NCBI RefSeq assembly: GCF_040214835.1
Contig: NZ_CP157874.1
Coordinates: 1,492,001-1,556,000, forward strand
Length of the DNA stretch: 64,000 bases
Origin: Pseudomonas asiatica
Lineage (GTDB): Bacteria; Pseudomonadota; Gammaproteobacteria; Pseudomonadales; Pseudomonadaceae
Reading direction: 5' to 3'
Part shown: in pieces, positions 17,811 through 26,181 of the stretch
How positions within the stretch are numbered: position 1 is the stretch's first letter
Layout: every line of letters starts with the position of its first letter
The notes under the pieces: generated by a model
The model's input: the letters and a program-made list of their open reading frames with translations, nothing else
Database searches by the model: none
What the model was told of the DNA's origin: nothing
Program-made: the position numbers and the translations under genes

Positions 17811-17905
17811 CAGGGCCCCTTCGCGGGCTTGCCCGCTCCCACAGGTACAGCGCTGTCCTCAGGCTTTGCGCAATTCCTGTGGGAGCGGGCAAGCCCGCGA
17901 AGCAG
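17811..17905. repeat. REPIN, type A (CTTGC/CAAGC variant)
   Basis: Arms CGCGGGCTTGCCCGCTCCCA and its inverse, starting 4 bp after the prmB stop and ending 12 bp before the stop of the convergent gene. Confidence 0.93.
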
Positions 17906-17916
17906 GCGACGCGGTC

Positions 17917-18699
17917 TCAGCGCGTGGCAATCCAGATCAGCAACCCCGCCTGGAACACCGCAAACGCCACCAGGCAGGTGATGGTAAAGCGCAACCCGCT
18001 GTCCTCACGCTGGTACTTGGCAACCCGTTCATCCCGCTCACGCAGTTGCCCTTCCTTCTCCTGCAACTGCTGGTCAGCCTGCTGCAGCAGGCCGGCAGCA
18101 TCCAGCATCCCCACTCGCTGCAAGCGCTCGCTGTTCCACGCGCCCTTGAGCTGGCCCACCGTCATTTCCACGGTACGGCCCTTCAGATGCTGGCTGTCCT
18201 CGTACTCCACCTCGATACCCATGCCCCGCAGGCAGTGGTCACGACGCAGGCGTGAGTCTTCGTTCAGCGCATCCTTGCTCGGCAGCGCCATGCCCTCGAT
18301 CTGGTAGTGCGACCACTTGCGCTGCAGCCACTGCGCGGCCTGGGCCAGCAAGAAGCGGCCGATGCCACGGTTCAGCGGCTCCAGTTGCAAGCCATGTTCA
18401 TTGCCAATGCGCACCAGGCGCGCGGTGTGGTCGACGCGAATGTCCAGGCGGTTCTGTTCCTTGTGCACCTTCTGCCCGGGCAGCTGGATTTCCATGCGCA
18501 ACAGGCTGTGGGCCTTGTCGTGGCGTTCGGCATAGCCGAACTGCACAAAGCGCAGCGGCCGTGCGCCGGTGTTGCGGTCGGTGGGCAGGGCGGCCAGGCG
18601 CAACAGCTGGAAATGTTCGGCGGCCAGCTCGGCCCAGGGCAGGGCGGGGCTTTCCTCGGGCTCTTCGGCCGGCTCTACGGCGGCGGGGGCGGTTGTCAT
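17917..18699 (-). CDS. Uncharacterised protein with C-terminal coiled coil and membrane anchor
   Basis: 260 residues; I do not recognise a named domain. The N-terminal ~25 residues are Ala/Pro/Glu-rich, residues ~30-200 look like a mixed soluble domain (FVQFGYAERHDKAHSLLRM, GIGRFLLAQAAQWLQRKWSHYQ), residues ~205-235 form a Gln/Glu/Arg-rich coiled coil (QQADQQLQEKEGQLRERDE), and residues ~240-258 are a transmembrane segment at the very C-terminus. This is a tail-anchored layout with the bulk in the cytoplasm. It is not obviously co-transcribed with its neighbours. Confidence 0.85.
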   Translation of the reverse strand: MTTAPAAVEPAEEPEESPALPWAELAAEHFQLLRLAALPTDRNTGARPLRFVQFGYAERHDKAHSLLRMEIQLPGQKVHKEQNRLDIRVDHTARLVRIGNEHGLQLEPLNRGIGRFLLAQAAQWLQRKWSHYQIEGMALPSKDALNEDSRLRRDHCLRGMGIEVEYEDSQHLKGRTVEMTVGQLKGAWNSERLQRVGMLDAAGLLQQADQQLQEKEGQLRERDERVAKYQREDSGLRFTITCLVAFAVFQAGLLIWIATR

Positions 18700-18734
18700 C
18701 AGGGTTTGTCCTCAAGTGCGTGCCGGCTGCAAGA

Positions 18735-18855
18735 GGGGGCACTGCGTGCCCCTTTCGCGACGCAAGGCCGCTCCTACAGAGGATCGCGCATCGCAGAGAC
18801 GACGCGTAACGCTGTAGGAGCGGCCTTGTGTCGCGAAGGGCCGCGCAGCGGCCCC
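18735..18855. repeat. REPIN, type B
   Basis: The left arm's inner hairpin is GGGGCAC/GTGCCCC and the right arm's is GGGCCGC/GCGGCCC: different bases, both perfectly paired. Confidence 0.92.
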
Positions 18856-18913
18856 AATTTTCGCCGTTATCCACCCTATCGGCAGAAGCGCCCAGGACCT
18901 GAGCCTATTTCCC

Positions 18914-19876
18914 TTACGCCGAAGGCAAATGCTGGATAAACGTCACAATCTGCTCGCCAAGCTCCCTTGCCAGCGGCAGTTCAGGGTTGAGGTAGCTGTC
19001 GCGCTGCTGGCTCATCGCCTTGGGGCTGATGCGCAGCATGTGGTTCATGCCATCGATCAGCACCAGTTGGGCATCCGGCTTGGCAGCCTTCAGCCGTTCG
19101 GCGTCGACCACGCCCACCTGCACGTCGTTGCGCCCCTGCACGATCAGCGCGGGCATGGGCAGGCGGGCAAAGGCCGCCGCCGGGTTCTGCTGGAACAGCG
19201 AAATCAGGTAGGGCTGCACGCTGGGGCGGAACACCTGGCGCAGCGGCGCCGGCACCTCCAGGCTGGTCTGACCGGCCTGCAGGCGGTCGAGCAGGGCGCT
19301 GCCACCGGCCAGTTGTGCTGGCGGCAGGCGCTGGGCCAGCTGTTCGCGCAGCACCTCGGCCAGCGGCCGGCCGCTGCCGGCCAGGGTAATCACCGCGCTG
19401 GCGCCGGCCTGCTCGGCGGCCAGGCTGGCGATCAGCGCGCCTTCGCTGTGCCCGATCAGGATCAACGGGCCAAAGCGCGGGTCTGCCTTGAGCTTGTGGC
19501 TCCAGGCGACCACGTCGGCCACGTAGCGCTCCACGCTCAGGTCACGCTCGTCGGGCGTGGCCGGCTGGCTGGCGGCCACCCCGCGCTTGTCGTAGCGCAC
19601 GCTGGCGATGTGCTCGTTGGCCAGCAGCAGGGCCAGGCGCTTGAGATTGTCGACCCGGCCTGACGCCGGATTGTTGCCGTCTCGGTCGGTTGGGCCGGAG
19701 CCGGCGATGATCAGCACCACCGGTGGCGGGGTGGGCTGTTGCGGCAGCAGCAGGCTGCCGTGCAGCACGCCCTGGCCGGTGTCGAGGTCGATCGGGCGTT
19801 GCAGCACGGTGGGGGCGGCGGCCTGGGCCAGACCGGTGCACAGCAGGAAGAAGAGGGCGACGAGGCGCGACATCAT
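18914..19876 (-). CDS. Exported alpha/beta hydrolase
   Basis: 320 residues with a signal peptide (MMSRLVALFFLLCTGLAQAAA). The hydrolase core shows the oxyanion segment IAGSGPTDRDGN near 57-68, the nucleophile elbow G142-H-S144-E-G, the acid in VQGRNDVQVG and the His in DGMNHML. It belongs with periplasmic serine hydrolases of unknown substrate; esterase or peptidase-like action is possible. Start codons 19876 and 19873 (tandem ATG) are equivalent. It is divergent from aroC across a REPIN. Confidence 0.9.
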   Translation of the reverse strand: MMSRLVALFFLLCTGLAQAAAPTVLQRPIDLDTGQGVLHGSLLLPQQPTPPPVVLIIAGSGPTDRDGNNPASGRVDNLKRLALLLANEHIASVRYDKRGVAASQPATPDERDLSVERYVADVVAWSHKLKADPRFGPLILIGHSEGALIASLAAEQAGASAVITLAGSGRPLAEVLREQLAQRLPPAQLAGGSALLDRLQAGQTSLEVPAPLRQVFRPSVQPYLISLFQQNPAAAFARLPMPALIVQGRNDVQVGVVDAERLKAAKPDAQLVLIDGMNHMLRISPKAMSQQRDSYLNPELPLARELGEQIVTFIQHLPSA

Positions 19877-19937
19877 GCGGTACTACATGGGGAGATGAGG
19901 GTTTGACCCAGTGTTTGCGGGAAGGTTCGAAGGGGAG

Positions 19938-20055
19938 GTTGCCTGTACTGGCCTCTTCGCGGGTAAACCCGCTCCCACAGGTACAGCACGATTTTCGCAT
20001 CTTGTGACTACCCTGTGGGAGCGGGTTTACCCGCGAAGAGGCCAGCACAGGCGAT
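19938..20055. repeat. REPIN, type A, within a divergent promoter region
   Basis: GTAAAC/GTTTAC arms between the divergent hydrolase (start 19876) and aroC (start 20113). The TATACT at 20067-20072, a possible aroC -10, is only 12 bp from the right arm. Confidence 0.93.
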
Positions 20056-20112
20056 CAATCCATCTGTATACTGCCGCTTTCGTTCACTTCAGGCAGATCT
20101 CGCGGAGCGTCC

Positions 20113-21204
20113 ATGTCCGGCAATACCTACGGCAAGCTGTTCACTGTCACCACCGCTGGCGAGAGCCATGGCCCGGCGTTGGTCGCCATTGTCGATGGAT
20201 GCCCACCGGGCCTGGAAATTTCCCTCGCCGACCTGCAGCACGACCTTGACCGGCGCAAGCCCGGCACCAGCCGGCACACCACCCAGCGCCAGGAAGCCGA
20301 TGAGGTGGAGATCCTCTCCGGCGTGTTCGAAGGCCGCACCACCGGCTGCTCGATCGGCCTGCTGATCCGCAACACCGACCAGAAGTCCAAGGACTACTCG
20401 GCGATCAAGGACCTGTTCCGCCCGGCCCACGCCGACTACACCTACCACCACAAGTACGGCATCCGCGACTACCGCGGCGGTGGCCGCAGCTCGGCCCGCG
20501 AAACCGCCATGCGCGTGGCCGCCGGTGCCATCGCCAAGAAATACCTGGCCACCCAGGGCATTACCGTGCGCGGCTACATGAGCCAGCTGGGCCCGATCGA
20601 AATCCCGTTCAAGACCTGGGAGTCGGTGGAGCAGAATGCTTTCTTCAGCCCTGACCCGAGCAAAGTGCCGGAGCTGGAGGCCTACATGGACCAGCTGCGC
20701 CGTGACCAGGACTCGGTGGGTGCCAAGATCACCGTGGTCGCCGAAGGCGTCATGCCGGGCCTGGGCGAGCCTATCTTCGACCGCCTCGACGCCGAACTGG
20801 CCCATGCGCTGATGAGTATCAACGCGGTCAAGGGCGTGGAAATCGGCGCCGGCTTCGCCAGCGTGGCCCAGCGCGGCACCGAGCACCGTGACGAACTGAC
20901 CCCGGAAGGCTTCCTCAGCAACAATGCTGGCGGCATCCTCGGCGGTATTTCCTCGGGCCAGCCGATCGTTGCCCACCTGGCGCTGAAGCCGACCTCCAGC
21001 ATCACCACCCCGGGCCGCTCCATCGACATCGACGGCAACCCGGTGAACGTCATCACCAAAGGCCGCCACGACCCGTGCGTGGGCATCCGCGCCACGCCGA
21101 TCGCCGAGGCGATGATGGCCATCGTGCTGATGGACCACCTGCTGCGCCACCGCGCGCAGAATGCCGATGTGAAGGTGAATACCCCGGTGCTGGGCCAGCT
21201 CTGA
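20113..21204 (+). CDS. aroC: Chorismate synthase
   Basis: Forms chorismate from EPSP, the last common step to Phe, Tyr, Trp, folate and ubiquinone. It needs reduced FMN. 363 residues, the bacterial length. Signatures: GESHGPALV near the N-terminus, [13 protein letters not shown] (residues ~120-132) and [16 protein letters not shown] near 317. The start follows GCGGAGCG. It is preceded by a REPIN, leaving about 58 bp for the proximal promoter, and followed by another REPIN at +6. Confidence 0.97.
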   Translation: MSGNTYGKLFTVTTAGESHGPALVAIVDGCPPGLEISLADLQHDLDRRKPGTSRHTTQRQEADEVEILSGVFEGRTTGCSIGLLIRNTDQKSKDYSAIKDLFRPAHADYTYHHKYGIRDYRGGGRSSARETAMRVAAGAIAKKYLATQGITVRGYMSQLGPIEIPFKTWESVEQNAFFSPDPSKVPELEAYMDQLRRDQDSVGAKITVVAEGVMPGLGEPIFDRLDAELAHALMSINAVKGVEIGAGFASVAQRGTEHRDELTPEGFLSNNAGGILGGISSGQPIVAHLALKPTSSITTPGRSIDIDGNPVNVITKGRHDPCVGIRATPIAEAMMAIVLMDHLLRHRAQNADVKVNTPVLGQL

Positions 21205-21209
21205 TTCGC

Positions 21210-21322
21210 TTGCACTGGCCCTATCGCCGGCAAGCCAGCTCCCACAGGATTACCACAAGCCTGAACATTTTGGGGTACCTGTGGGAGCTGGCTTGCCGGC
21301 GATAGGGCCAGTACCGGCAACC
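21210..21322. repeat. REPIN, type A, GCTGG/CCGGC stem subtype
   Basis: Arms ATCGCCGGCAAGCCAGCTCC with the exact inverse GGAGCTGGCTTGCCGGCGAT. Stem bases differ from the common subtype but still pair. It ends 14 bp before the downstream MFS ATG. Confidence 0.93.
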
Positions 21323-21336
21323 CCATAGGCCACCCC

Positions 21337-22491
21337 ATGCAACCAATCCCCTACTGGCGCCTGTCCAGCTTCTATCTGTTCTACTTCGCCCTGCTCGGTT
21401 CCACCGCCCCGTTCCTGGCGCTGTACTTCGACCACCTGGGCTTCTCTCCAGCACGCATCGGCGAGCTGGTGGCCATCCCCATGCTTATGCGCTGCATCGC
21501 CCCCAACCTGTGGGGCTGGCTGGGTGACCGCACCGGCCAGCGCCTGCTGATCGTGCGCCTGGGCGCATTGTCGACCCTGGCCACCTTCGCCCTGATCTTC
21601 CTTGGCAAAAGCTACGCCTGGCTGGCGCTGGTCATGGCCCTGCACGCGTTCTTCTGGCATGCGGTGCTGCCGCAGTTCGAGGTCATCACCCTGGCCCACC
21701 TGCACGGGCAAACCGCGCGCTACAGCCAGGTGCGCCTGTGGGGCTCGATCGGCTTCATCCTCACCGTGGTTGGCCTGGGCCGGCTGTTCGAGTGGCTGAG
21801 CCTGGATATCTACCCGGTGGCGCTGGTCACGATCATGGCCGGCATCGTCGCCGCCAGCCTGTGGGTACCCAATGCCCAGCCGGTGGAGCAGGGCGAGCGC
21901 AGCGGCGCGGGCGGCTTCCTGCAGCAGCTGCGCGCGCCCGGGGTGATCGCGTTCTACGCCTGCGTGGCACTGATGCAACTCAGCCACGGGCCGTACTACA
22001 CCTTCCTCACCTTGCACCTGGAACACCTGGGCTATGCCCGGGGTGCCATTGGCTTGCTGTGGGCACTGGGGGTGGTGGCCGAAGTACTGGTGTTCATGGC
22101 CATGAGCCGCATCTTCGCGCGCTTTTCGGTGCAACAGGTGCTGCTGGCCAGCTTCGTGCTGGCGGCGCTGCGCTGGCTGTTGCTGGGCAACCTGGCCGGT
22201 GAGCCGGCGGTGCTGGTGTTCGCCCAGGTGCTGCATGCTGCCACCTTCGGCTGCTTCCATGCCGCCAGCATCGCTTTCGTCCAGGCAAGCTTCGGCGCAC
22301 GCCAGCAGGGCCAGGGCCAGGCGCTGTATGCGGCGCTGTCGGGCACTGGCGGTGCGCTGGGGGCGTTGTATTCGGGTTACAGCTGGAAACTGCTGGGGCC
22401 CACCTTCACCTTTGGTATGGCCAGTGCCGCAGCCTTGGCTGCAGCCGTTATCATTGCCCTTTGTTCGCAACCGACCAGGACCCGCCCCTGA
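21337..22491 (+). CDS. MFS transporter (phenylpropionate-permease-like family)
   Basis: 384 residues, about 12 helices, starting MQPIPYWRLSSFYLFYFALLGSTAPFLALYF. This N-terminus and the loop LWGWLGDRTGQRLLIV are typical of the MFS_1-like group that includes E. coli HcaT. The start lies just 14 bp after a REPIN and has only GGCCACCCC in front, so it may be read from the aroC transcript. Its TGA overlaps the next ATG (TGATG), implying translational coupling with the cupin dioxygenase-like gene. Substrate unknown. Confidence 0.9.
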   Translation: MQPIPYWRLSSFYLFYFALLGSTAPFLALYFDHLGFSPARIGELVAIPMLMRCIAPNLWGWLGDRTGQRLLIVRLGALSTLATFALIFLGKSYAWLALVMALHAFFWHAVLPQFEVITLAHLHGQTARYSQVRLWGSIGFILTVVGLGRLFEWLSLDIYPVALVTIMAGIVAASLWVPNAQPVEQGERSGAGGFLQQLRAPGVIAFYACVALMQLSHGPYYTFLTLHLEHLGYARGAIGLLWALGVVAEVLVFMAMSRIFARFSVQQVLLASFVLAALRWLLLGNLAGEPAVLVFAQVLHAATFGCFHAASIAFVQASFGARQQGQGQALYAALSGTGGALGALYSGYSWKLLGPTFTFGMASAAALAAAVIIALCSQPTRTRP

Positions 22492-23027
22492 TGAGCATTC
22501 TCAGCGTTTTCCACCCCTCCAGCCCGGAACTGCCGAACAAGGTGCTGACCCACCACGACGACATCGCAGCCACCCTGGCCGAGCAGGGCGTGCGCTTTAC
22601 CCAGGCCGAGCATGGCCTACGGGTGCGCCCGGGTACGGCCCAGGACGAGGTGCTGGAGGCCTGCCGCGAGCACCTGGACCAGTTGATGACAGCGCATGGC
22701 AGCAAAGCCTTCGTGGTGCTCAACCGTGACGGCGAGGCCCCGGCGCAGGTGGACGTGCGCGATGAGCATGTGCATGACGCCGACGAGGTGTTTGCCGTGA
22801 TCAGCGGGCGGGCGCAGATTGGCCTGCGTTTGGGGGATTGGGTGTATTCGGTGCTGTGCGAGAAGGGCGACCAGCTGGTGGTGCCAGCGGGGACCCGGCG
22901 CTGGGTCGAGCTGGGCGATGCGCCGTTTTGCCTGGCGTTGCGTTTGTATGGCAGCGAGCAGGGGATGCAGTCGAGGTTTACCGGGGATGTGACTGCGCGG
23001 GCGTTTCTGGGCATTGATGAGTTGTGA
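22491..23027 (+). CDS. Acireductone dioxygenase-like cupin lacking one metal ligand
   Basis: 178 residues, the acireductone dioxygenase (MtnD) fold: beta-barrel with metal motif H93-V-H95-D-A-D-E99. In MtnD the fourth ligand is a His in PAGTxHW, 44 residues after the first His. Here the text is PAGTRRW, so Arg137 takes its place. The C-terminal part is also shorter in conservation (LYGSEQGMQSRFTGD). It overlaps the MFS stop by 1 bp. Either it is an inactive or altered-chemistry paralogue, or another residue fills the site. No other methionine-salvage gene is in the window. Confidence 0.85.
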   Translation: MSILSVFHPSSPELPNKVLTHHDDIAATLAEQGVRFTQAEHGLRVRPGTAQDEVLEACREHLDQLMTAHGSKAFVVLNRDGEAPAQVDVRDEHVHDADEVFAVISGRAQIGLRLGDWVYSVLCEKGDQLVVPAGTRRWVELGDAPFCLALRLYGSEQGMQSRFTGDVTARAFLGIDEL

Positions 23028-23033
23028 TGGCTT

Positions 23034-23132
23034 TGCCGGCCTCTTCGCGGGCTCGCCCGCTCCCACAGGTATATCGCCGAGCCTGAGGGCCGCGCTATGC
23101 CTGTGGGAGCGGGCGAGCCCGCGAAGAGGCCA
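23034..23132. repeat. REPIN, type A (CTCGC/CGAGC variant)
   Basis: Arms CGCGGGCTCGCCCGCTCCCA and its exact inverse, filling the convergent gap before the DUF3509 gene. Confidence 0.93.
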
Positions 23133-23150
23133 GATAATCCAACACAAAAC

Positions 23151-23423
23151 TCAGCGATAAGTCGGCAAGGCAAACCGCTGCTGGCTCTGCAGCATCGAAA
23201 TCACCGGCAGTTCACTGGCCTGTTCGGCCAGATCCCGGCGAATCGCACTGATCGCCCACGAAAGCTGTTCGGCACTGTGCAATTGTGTATAGGTCAGTAC
23301 CCGGCGGGTGACCTTGCCATCAGCAGCGCGCAGGGTCAGCAGCACACCGCCGTCGGGTCGGGCCTGGGTATTCACCTGGTAGGCCGAAAATACCGAAACA
23401 AACTTTTCCTGGATGAGGTCCAT
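23151..23423 (-). CDS. DUF3509 family protein
   Basis: 90 residues, start MDLIQEKFVSVFSAYQVNTQ behind CAGGAGTTGAT. The sequence has the DUF3509 layout: a short helix, then beta strands VLLTLRAADGKVTRRVL, then a helix TQLHSAEQLSWAISAIRRDLAEQ. The family is small, soluble and confined to Pseudomonas; function unknown. It is divergent from the ankyrin gene across 264 bp that contain the triple dyad at 23545-23588, so both genes could be controlled from it. Confidence 0.88.
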   Translation of the reverse strand: MDLIQEKFVSVFSAYQVNTQARPDGGVLLTLRAADGKVTRRVLTYTQLHSAEQLSWAISAIRRDLAEQASELPVISMLQSQQRFALPTYR

Positions 23424-23544
23424 ATCAACTCCTGGCTGTTGCGTGGCAGACGTGAGTTGATTGTTGCAGTGACCGTGCCAGGAATTTTTTCTGAAAAATC
23501 CCTTTAAATTCAGTTGTTTACGCATTTTTTTCCGAAGCGCTGTC

Positions 23545-23592
23545 GTGCAAGCTGCACGGTCGTGCATTTTGCACAGTGCATATTGCACGACC
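23545..23592. promoter_or_regulatory. Array of three GTGCA-N3-TGCAC dyads
   Basis: GTGCA-AGC-TGCAC (23545-23557), GTGCA-TTT-TGCAC (23562-23574) and GTGCA-TAT-TGCAC (23576-23588), centres 17 and 14 bp apart. The second and third together make a 35-bp near-perfect palindrome, GGTCGTGCA...TGCACGACC (23558-23592), centred at 23575. A possible -10 TAGAAT for the ankyrin gene is at 23614-23619 with no good -35, as expected for a regulated promoter. No binding protein is recognised. Confidence 0.7.
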
Positions 23593-23687
23593 CGTGGCCA
23601 GCTATCGGCCCGATAGAATCTGAACCTTTGACCCGGCAGCCTTGCCTGACAAAAACTTGGGCAACGATTTCTGCCAGGAGGTTCCAA

Positions 23688-24212
23688 ATGTCCAGCCAAC
23701 CCACGCCTGCCACCATGACCGACGACGAAACCGCCGCCTTCGCCGAGCAGGTGTTCGAACGTGCTCGCCAAGGCGATGCCGAGATGCTCGGGCGCCTGCT
23801 TGCCAGCGGCCTGCCGGCCAACCTGCGCAACCACAAGGGCGACACCCTGCTGATGCTGGCCAGCTACCACGGCCACCACGACGCAGTGCGCGTGCTGCTG
23901 GCGCATGGCGCCGACCCGCTGATTGCCAACGATAACGGCCAGCTACCCATCGCCGGTGCCGCATTCAAGGGCGACCTGGCCATGATCCGCCTGTTGCTGG
24001 AGCACGGCGTACCGGTGGACGCCGCCGCGCAGGATGGCCGCACCGCGCTGATGCTGGCGGCCATGTTCAACCGCAGCGAAATCCTCGACTACCTGCTGGC
24101 CCAGGGGGCCGACCCGGCCCGTCAGGATGCCCGTGGTACCACCGCGTTGATGGCAGCGCAAACCATGGGGGCCGTGGACGCCGCAGCGCGCCTGCAAGTG
24201 CTGGCCGGCTAA
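23688..24212 (+). CDS. Ankyrin-repeat protein
   Basis: 174 residues. The start MSSQPTPATMTDDE follows CAGGAGG. From ~residue 30 there are four ankyrin repeats: LRNHKGDTLLMLASYHGHHDAVRVLLAHGA, then LIANDNGQLPIAGAAFKG, DAAAQDGRTALMLAAMFNRSEILDYLLAQGA and RQDARGTTALMAAQTMGA. There is no signal peptide, so it is probably a cytoplasmic protein-protein adaptor. In P. aeruginosa a similar protein, AnkB, supports catalase KatB, but no catalase is adjacent here. Its promoter carries the dyad array. Confidence 0.92.
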   Translation: MSSQPTPATMTDDETAAFAEQVFERARQGDAEMLGRLLASGLPANLRNHKGDTLLMLASYHGHHDAVRVLLAHGADPLIANDNGQLPIAGAAFKGDLAMIRLLLEHGVPVDAAAQDGRTALMLAAMFNRSEILDYLLAQGADPARQDARGTTALMAAQTMGAVDAAARLQVLAG

Positions 24213-24272
24213 CCGCAAGGGGGCATTTGCGGCTATCCTTGGCGACTTTTCACCCGTCGCAGGCCCCCTTTC

Positions 24273-24803
24273 ATGAAAACTCAGTTGCTCGAATTCATCA
24301 GCCTCATTGGCGCTGGCTGCATGCGCGAGGAAGACATCGAGCGCATCGCCGACGAGGCCGCCCAGGCCTACGCCGACCCCGCCGCCTTCCTGGCCGCCAA
24401 CCCCGACATCAACTACGACGACAGCTTCCCCATCCCGCTGGGCGAATGGGTGGTGCTGGGCAGCCTGCCGGACACCGTGGTGTTCCAGGCCGACAGCTAC
24501 CAGGACCTGTTCCAGCAGATCAGCGATTCGTTCGACCAGAGCGTGCCGTTCACCCTCAAGCCCAAGCAACTGGCCCGCACCGAGCCGCTGACCGCACTCA
24601 ACCGCATCCAGGTGCAGATGGGCGCGCTGAACAAAGAGGCGGGTGGTTATGTGCTGCTCAACTTTAGCCAGTTGCTGGATGACGAGCTGCAGATGGTGAT
24701 GGTGGGGCAGAAAGACCTGGCGCGGGTGCTGGAGCTGGGGGCAGAGGTGGGGATCAAGGTCGAGCCGGCCCTGGAGGCCCTGAAGGTCGCCGTGCACGTC
24801 TGA
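24273..24803 (+). CDS. Conserved protein of unknown function
   Basis: 176 residues, soluble and acidic, with no signal peptide. It begins MKTQLLEFISLIGAGCMREEDIERIADEAAQAYAD. Later segments include FPIPLGEWVVLGSLPDTVVFQADSYQ, LNRIQVQMGALNKEAGGYVLLNF and LQMVMVGQKDLARVLELGAEVGIKVEP. I do not recognise the family. It follows the ankyrin gene by 60 bp on the same strand and could share its transcript. Upstream SD is weak (GCAGGCC). Confidence 0.85.
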   Translation: MKTQLLEFISLIGAGCMREEDIERIADEAAQAYADPAAFLAANPDINYDDSFPIPLGEWVVLGSLPDTVVFQADSYQDLFQQISDSFDQSVPFTLKPKQLARTEPLTALNRIQVQMGALNKEAGGYVLLNFSQLLDDELQMVMVGQKDLARVLELGAEVGIKVEPALEALKVAVHV

Positions 24804-24813
24804 TTTCCGCGTT

Positions 24814-24918
24814 TGCTTCTTCGCGGGCATGCCCGCTCCCACAGGATAATCACTGGGCCCGAGGGCAGTGGAGTCCTGTGGGAGCGGGCAAGCCCGCGAA
24901 GAGGCCGGTTCAGGCAAC
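24814..24918. repeat. REPIN, type A, with discordant arms
   Basis: Left arm CGCGGGCATGCCCGC, right arm GCGGGCAAGCCCGCG: the two arms carry different loop variants, unlike most REPINs here. It fills a convergent gap. Confidence 0.9.
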
Positions 24919-24926
24919 CTGAATAG

Positions 24927-25865
24927 TCAGCCCAGCGCGGTATCCAGGAACATCATCACCGCAAACCCACCCATCAACCCCAGGGTCGCCGCTGTCTGGT
25001 GCCCATTGCGGTGGGTTTCGGGAATCACCTCGTGGCTAACCACAAAGATCATCGCCCCCGCCGCCAGCCCCATGCTCACCGGGTAGGCCAAGGCAAAGCC
25101 GGTTGAAATCCCCAGGCCGATCACCGCTCCCAGCGGCTCCATCAGCCCCGACCCGATCGCCACCAGCGCAGCCTTCAGGTTCGACAACCCGGTAGCGCGC
25201 AAGGCCAGCGCCACGGCCAGCCCCTCGGGGATGTCCTGGATGGCGATGGCGCTTGTCAGTGGCAGGCCGATGTTCATGTCGCCATTGGCAAAGCTCACGC
25301 CAATGGCCATGCCCTCAGGCAGGTTGTGCAGGGTAATCGCCAGCACGAACAACCAAACCCGGCTGATGCGCTCGGCCTCCGGGCCGCACGGGCCGGTGCT
25401 TTCGTGTTCATGCGGGGTGAAGCGGTCCAGGCCCAGCATCAGCAGCACGCCCAGGCCCATGCCCAGCACCACGGTAAAGGCCGCGGCCGGGCCGTTGCCG
25501 GTAATTTCGCGGGCGGCATCCAGGCCCGGCAGAATCAGCGAAAACGAACTGGCCGCCAGCATCATGCCGGCAGCAAAACCTAGCATCACATCCTGGGTGC
25601 GCGCCCTGACATCGCGCAGCACCACCGCCAGCACCGCGCCCAGCGCCGTGGCGCCAAAGCCGGACAACCCGCCCAGTGCGGCCAGATGCAGGTTTTCGGC
25701 GTGGTCGCCGTTCACTGCGTTCCACAGGCTTGCCCCCAGCAGTACCAGTACCACCAGCAGGCTCAGGGCCAGGCCGGCACCTATCCATGGGTTGTCGTGC
25801 ATCTGTTGGCGCCAGGCGCTGACGGGCGAGGGCAGGGCAACGGGGTGGGTATGAGCGGGGGGCAT
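24927..25865 (-). CDS. ZIP-family divalent metal transporter (GufA-like)
   Basis: 312 residues, an inner-membrane protein with about 8 helices. The metal-path motifs are HNLPEG in TM4 and QDIPEG in TM5. The Gln in place of His in TM5 matches the GufA branch rather than ZupT. A His/Glu-rich loop (RFTPHEHESTG) lies between TM3 and TM4. It likely imports zinc, possibly other divalent ions. No Zur box is evident upstream. Confidence 0.92.
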   Translation of the reverse strand: MPPAHTHPVALPSPVSAWRQQMHDNPWIGAGLALSLLVVLVLLGASLWNAVNGDHAENLHLAALGGLSGFGATALGAVLAVVLRDVRARTQDVMLGFAAGMMLAASSFSLILPGLDAAREITGNGPAAAFTVVLGMGLGVLLMLGLDRFTPHEHESTGPCGPEAERISRVWLFVLAITLHNLPEGMAIGVSFANGDMNIGLPLTSAIAIQDIPEGLAVALALRATGLSNLKAALVAIGSGLMEPLGAVIGLGISTGFALAYPVSMGLAAGAMIFVVSHEVIPETHRNGHQTAATLGLMGGFAVMMFLDTALG

Positions 25866-25989
25866 GGCAACCTCGAAATCAATGGATACAGCAGTTTAAG
25901 CAGTGACCCGCGCAAACGGCCAAGGATTCCCTTCTATCGACGTGATAGCTGGCTATGCTGTGGCAAAGCCTCTGGACAGGAGTTTAGGC

Positions 25990-26181
25990 ATGGGGTCGAC
26001 GTTCAACAGCCTGGTCGGGCTGATCATCCTGGCGCTGGATATCTGGGCCATCCTCAATGTGATCAAGAGTGGCAGCGAAGTGGGCATCAAGGTGTTGTGG
26101 ATCCTGCTGATCGCCTTGCTGCCGGTAGTGGGGCTGGTGATCTGGGCGATTGCCGGGCCGCGGGGGAATGTGCGGATCTGA
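25990..26181 (+). CDS. Small membrane protein, PLDc_N domain
   Basis: 63 residues, start MGSTFNSLVGLIILALDIWAILNVIKSG behind CAGGAG. Two hydrophobic helices (about residues 7-24 and 34-55) are separated by a short SGSEVGIKVLW loop, with the WILLIALLPVVGLVIW pattern of the phospholipase-D N-terminal (PLDc_N) domain found in many tiny bacterial membrane proteins. Function unknown. It is divergent from the ZIP gene. Confidence 0.88.
   Translation: MGSTFNSLVGLIILALDIWAILNVIKSGSEVGIKVLWILLIALLPVVGLVIWAIAGPRGNVRI

Noticed and set aside
19542..20048. Short frames containing [12 protein letters not shown] peptides near many REPs
   Set aside because: The peptide is simply translated REP core and appears wherever a frame crosses an arm. 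Only in the MFS gene 6846-8021 does it continue a real protein.
23545..23592. NtrC binding sites (GCAC...GTGC)
   Set aside because: The spacing and flanks do not fit the NtrC consensus (TGCACCA-N3-TGGTGCA), and there is no sigma-54 promoter (GG-N10-GC) downstream.
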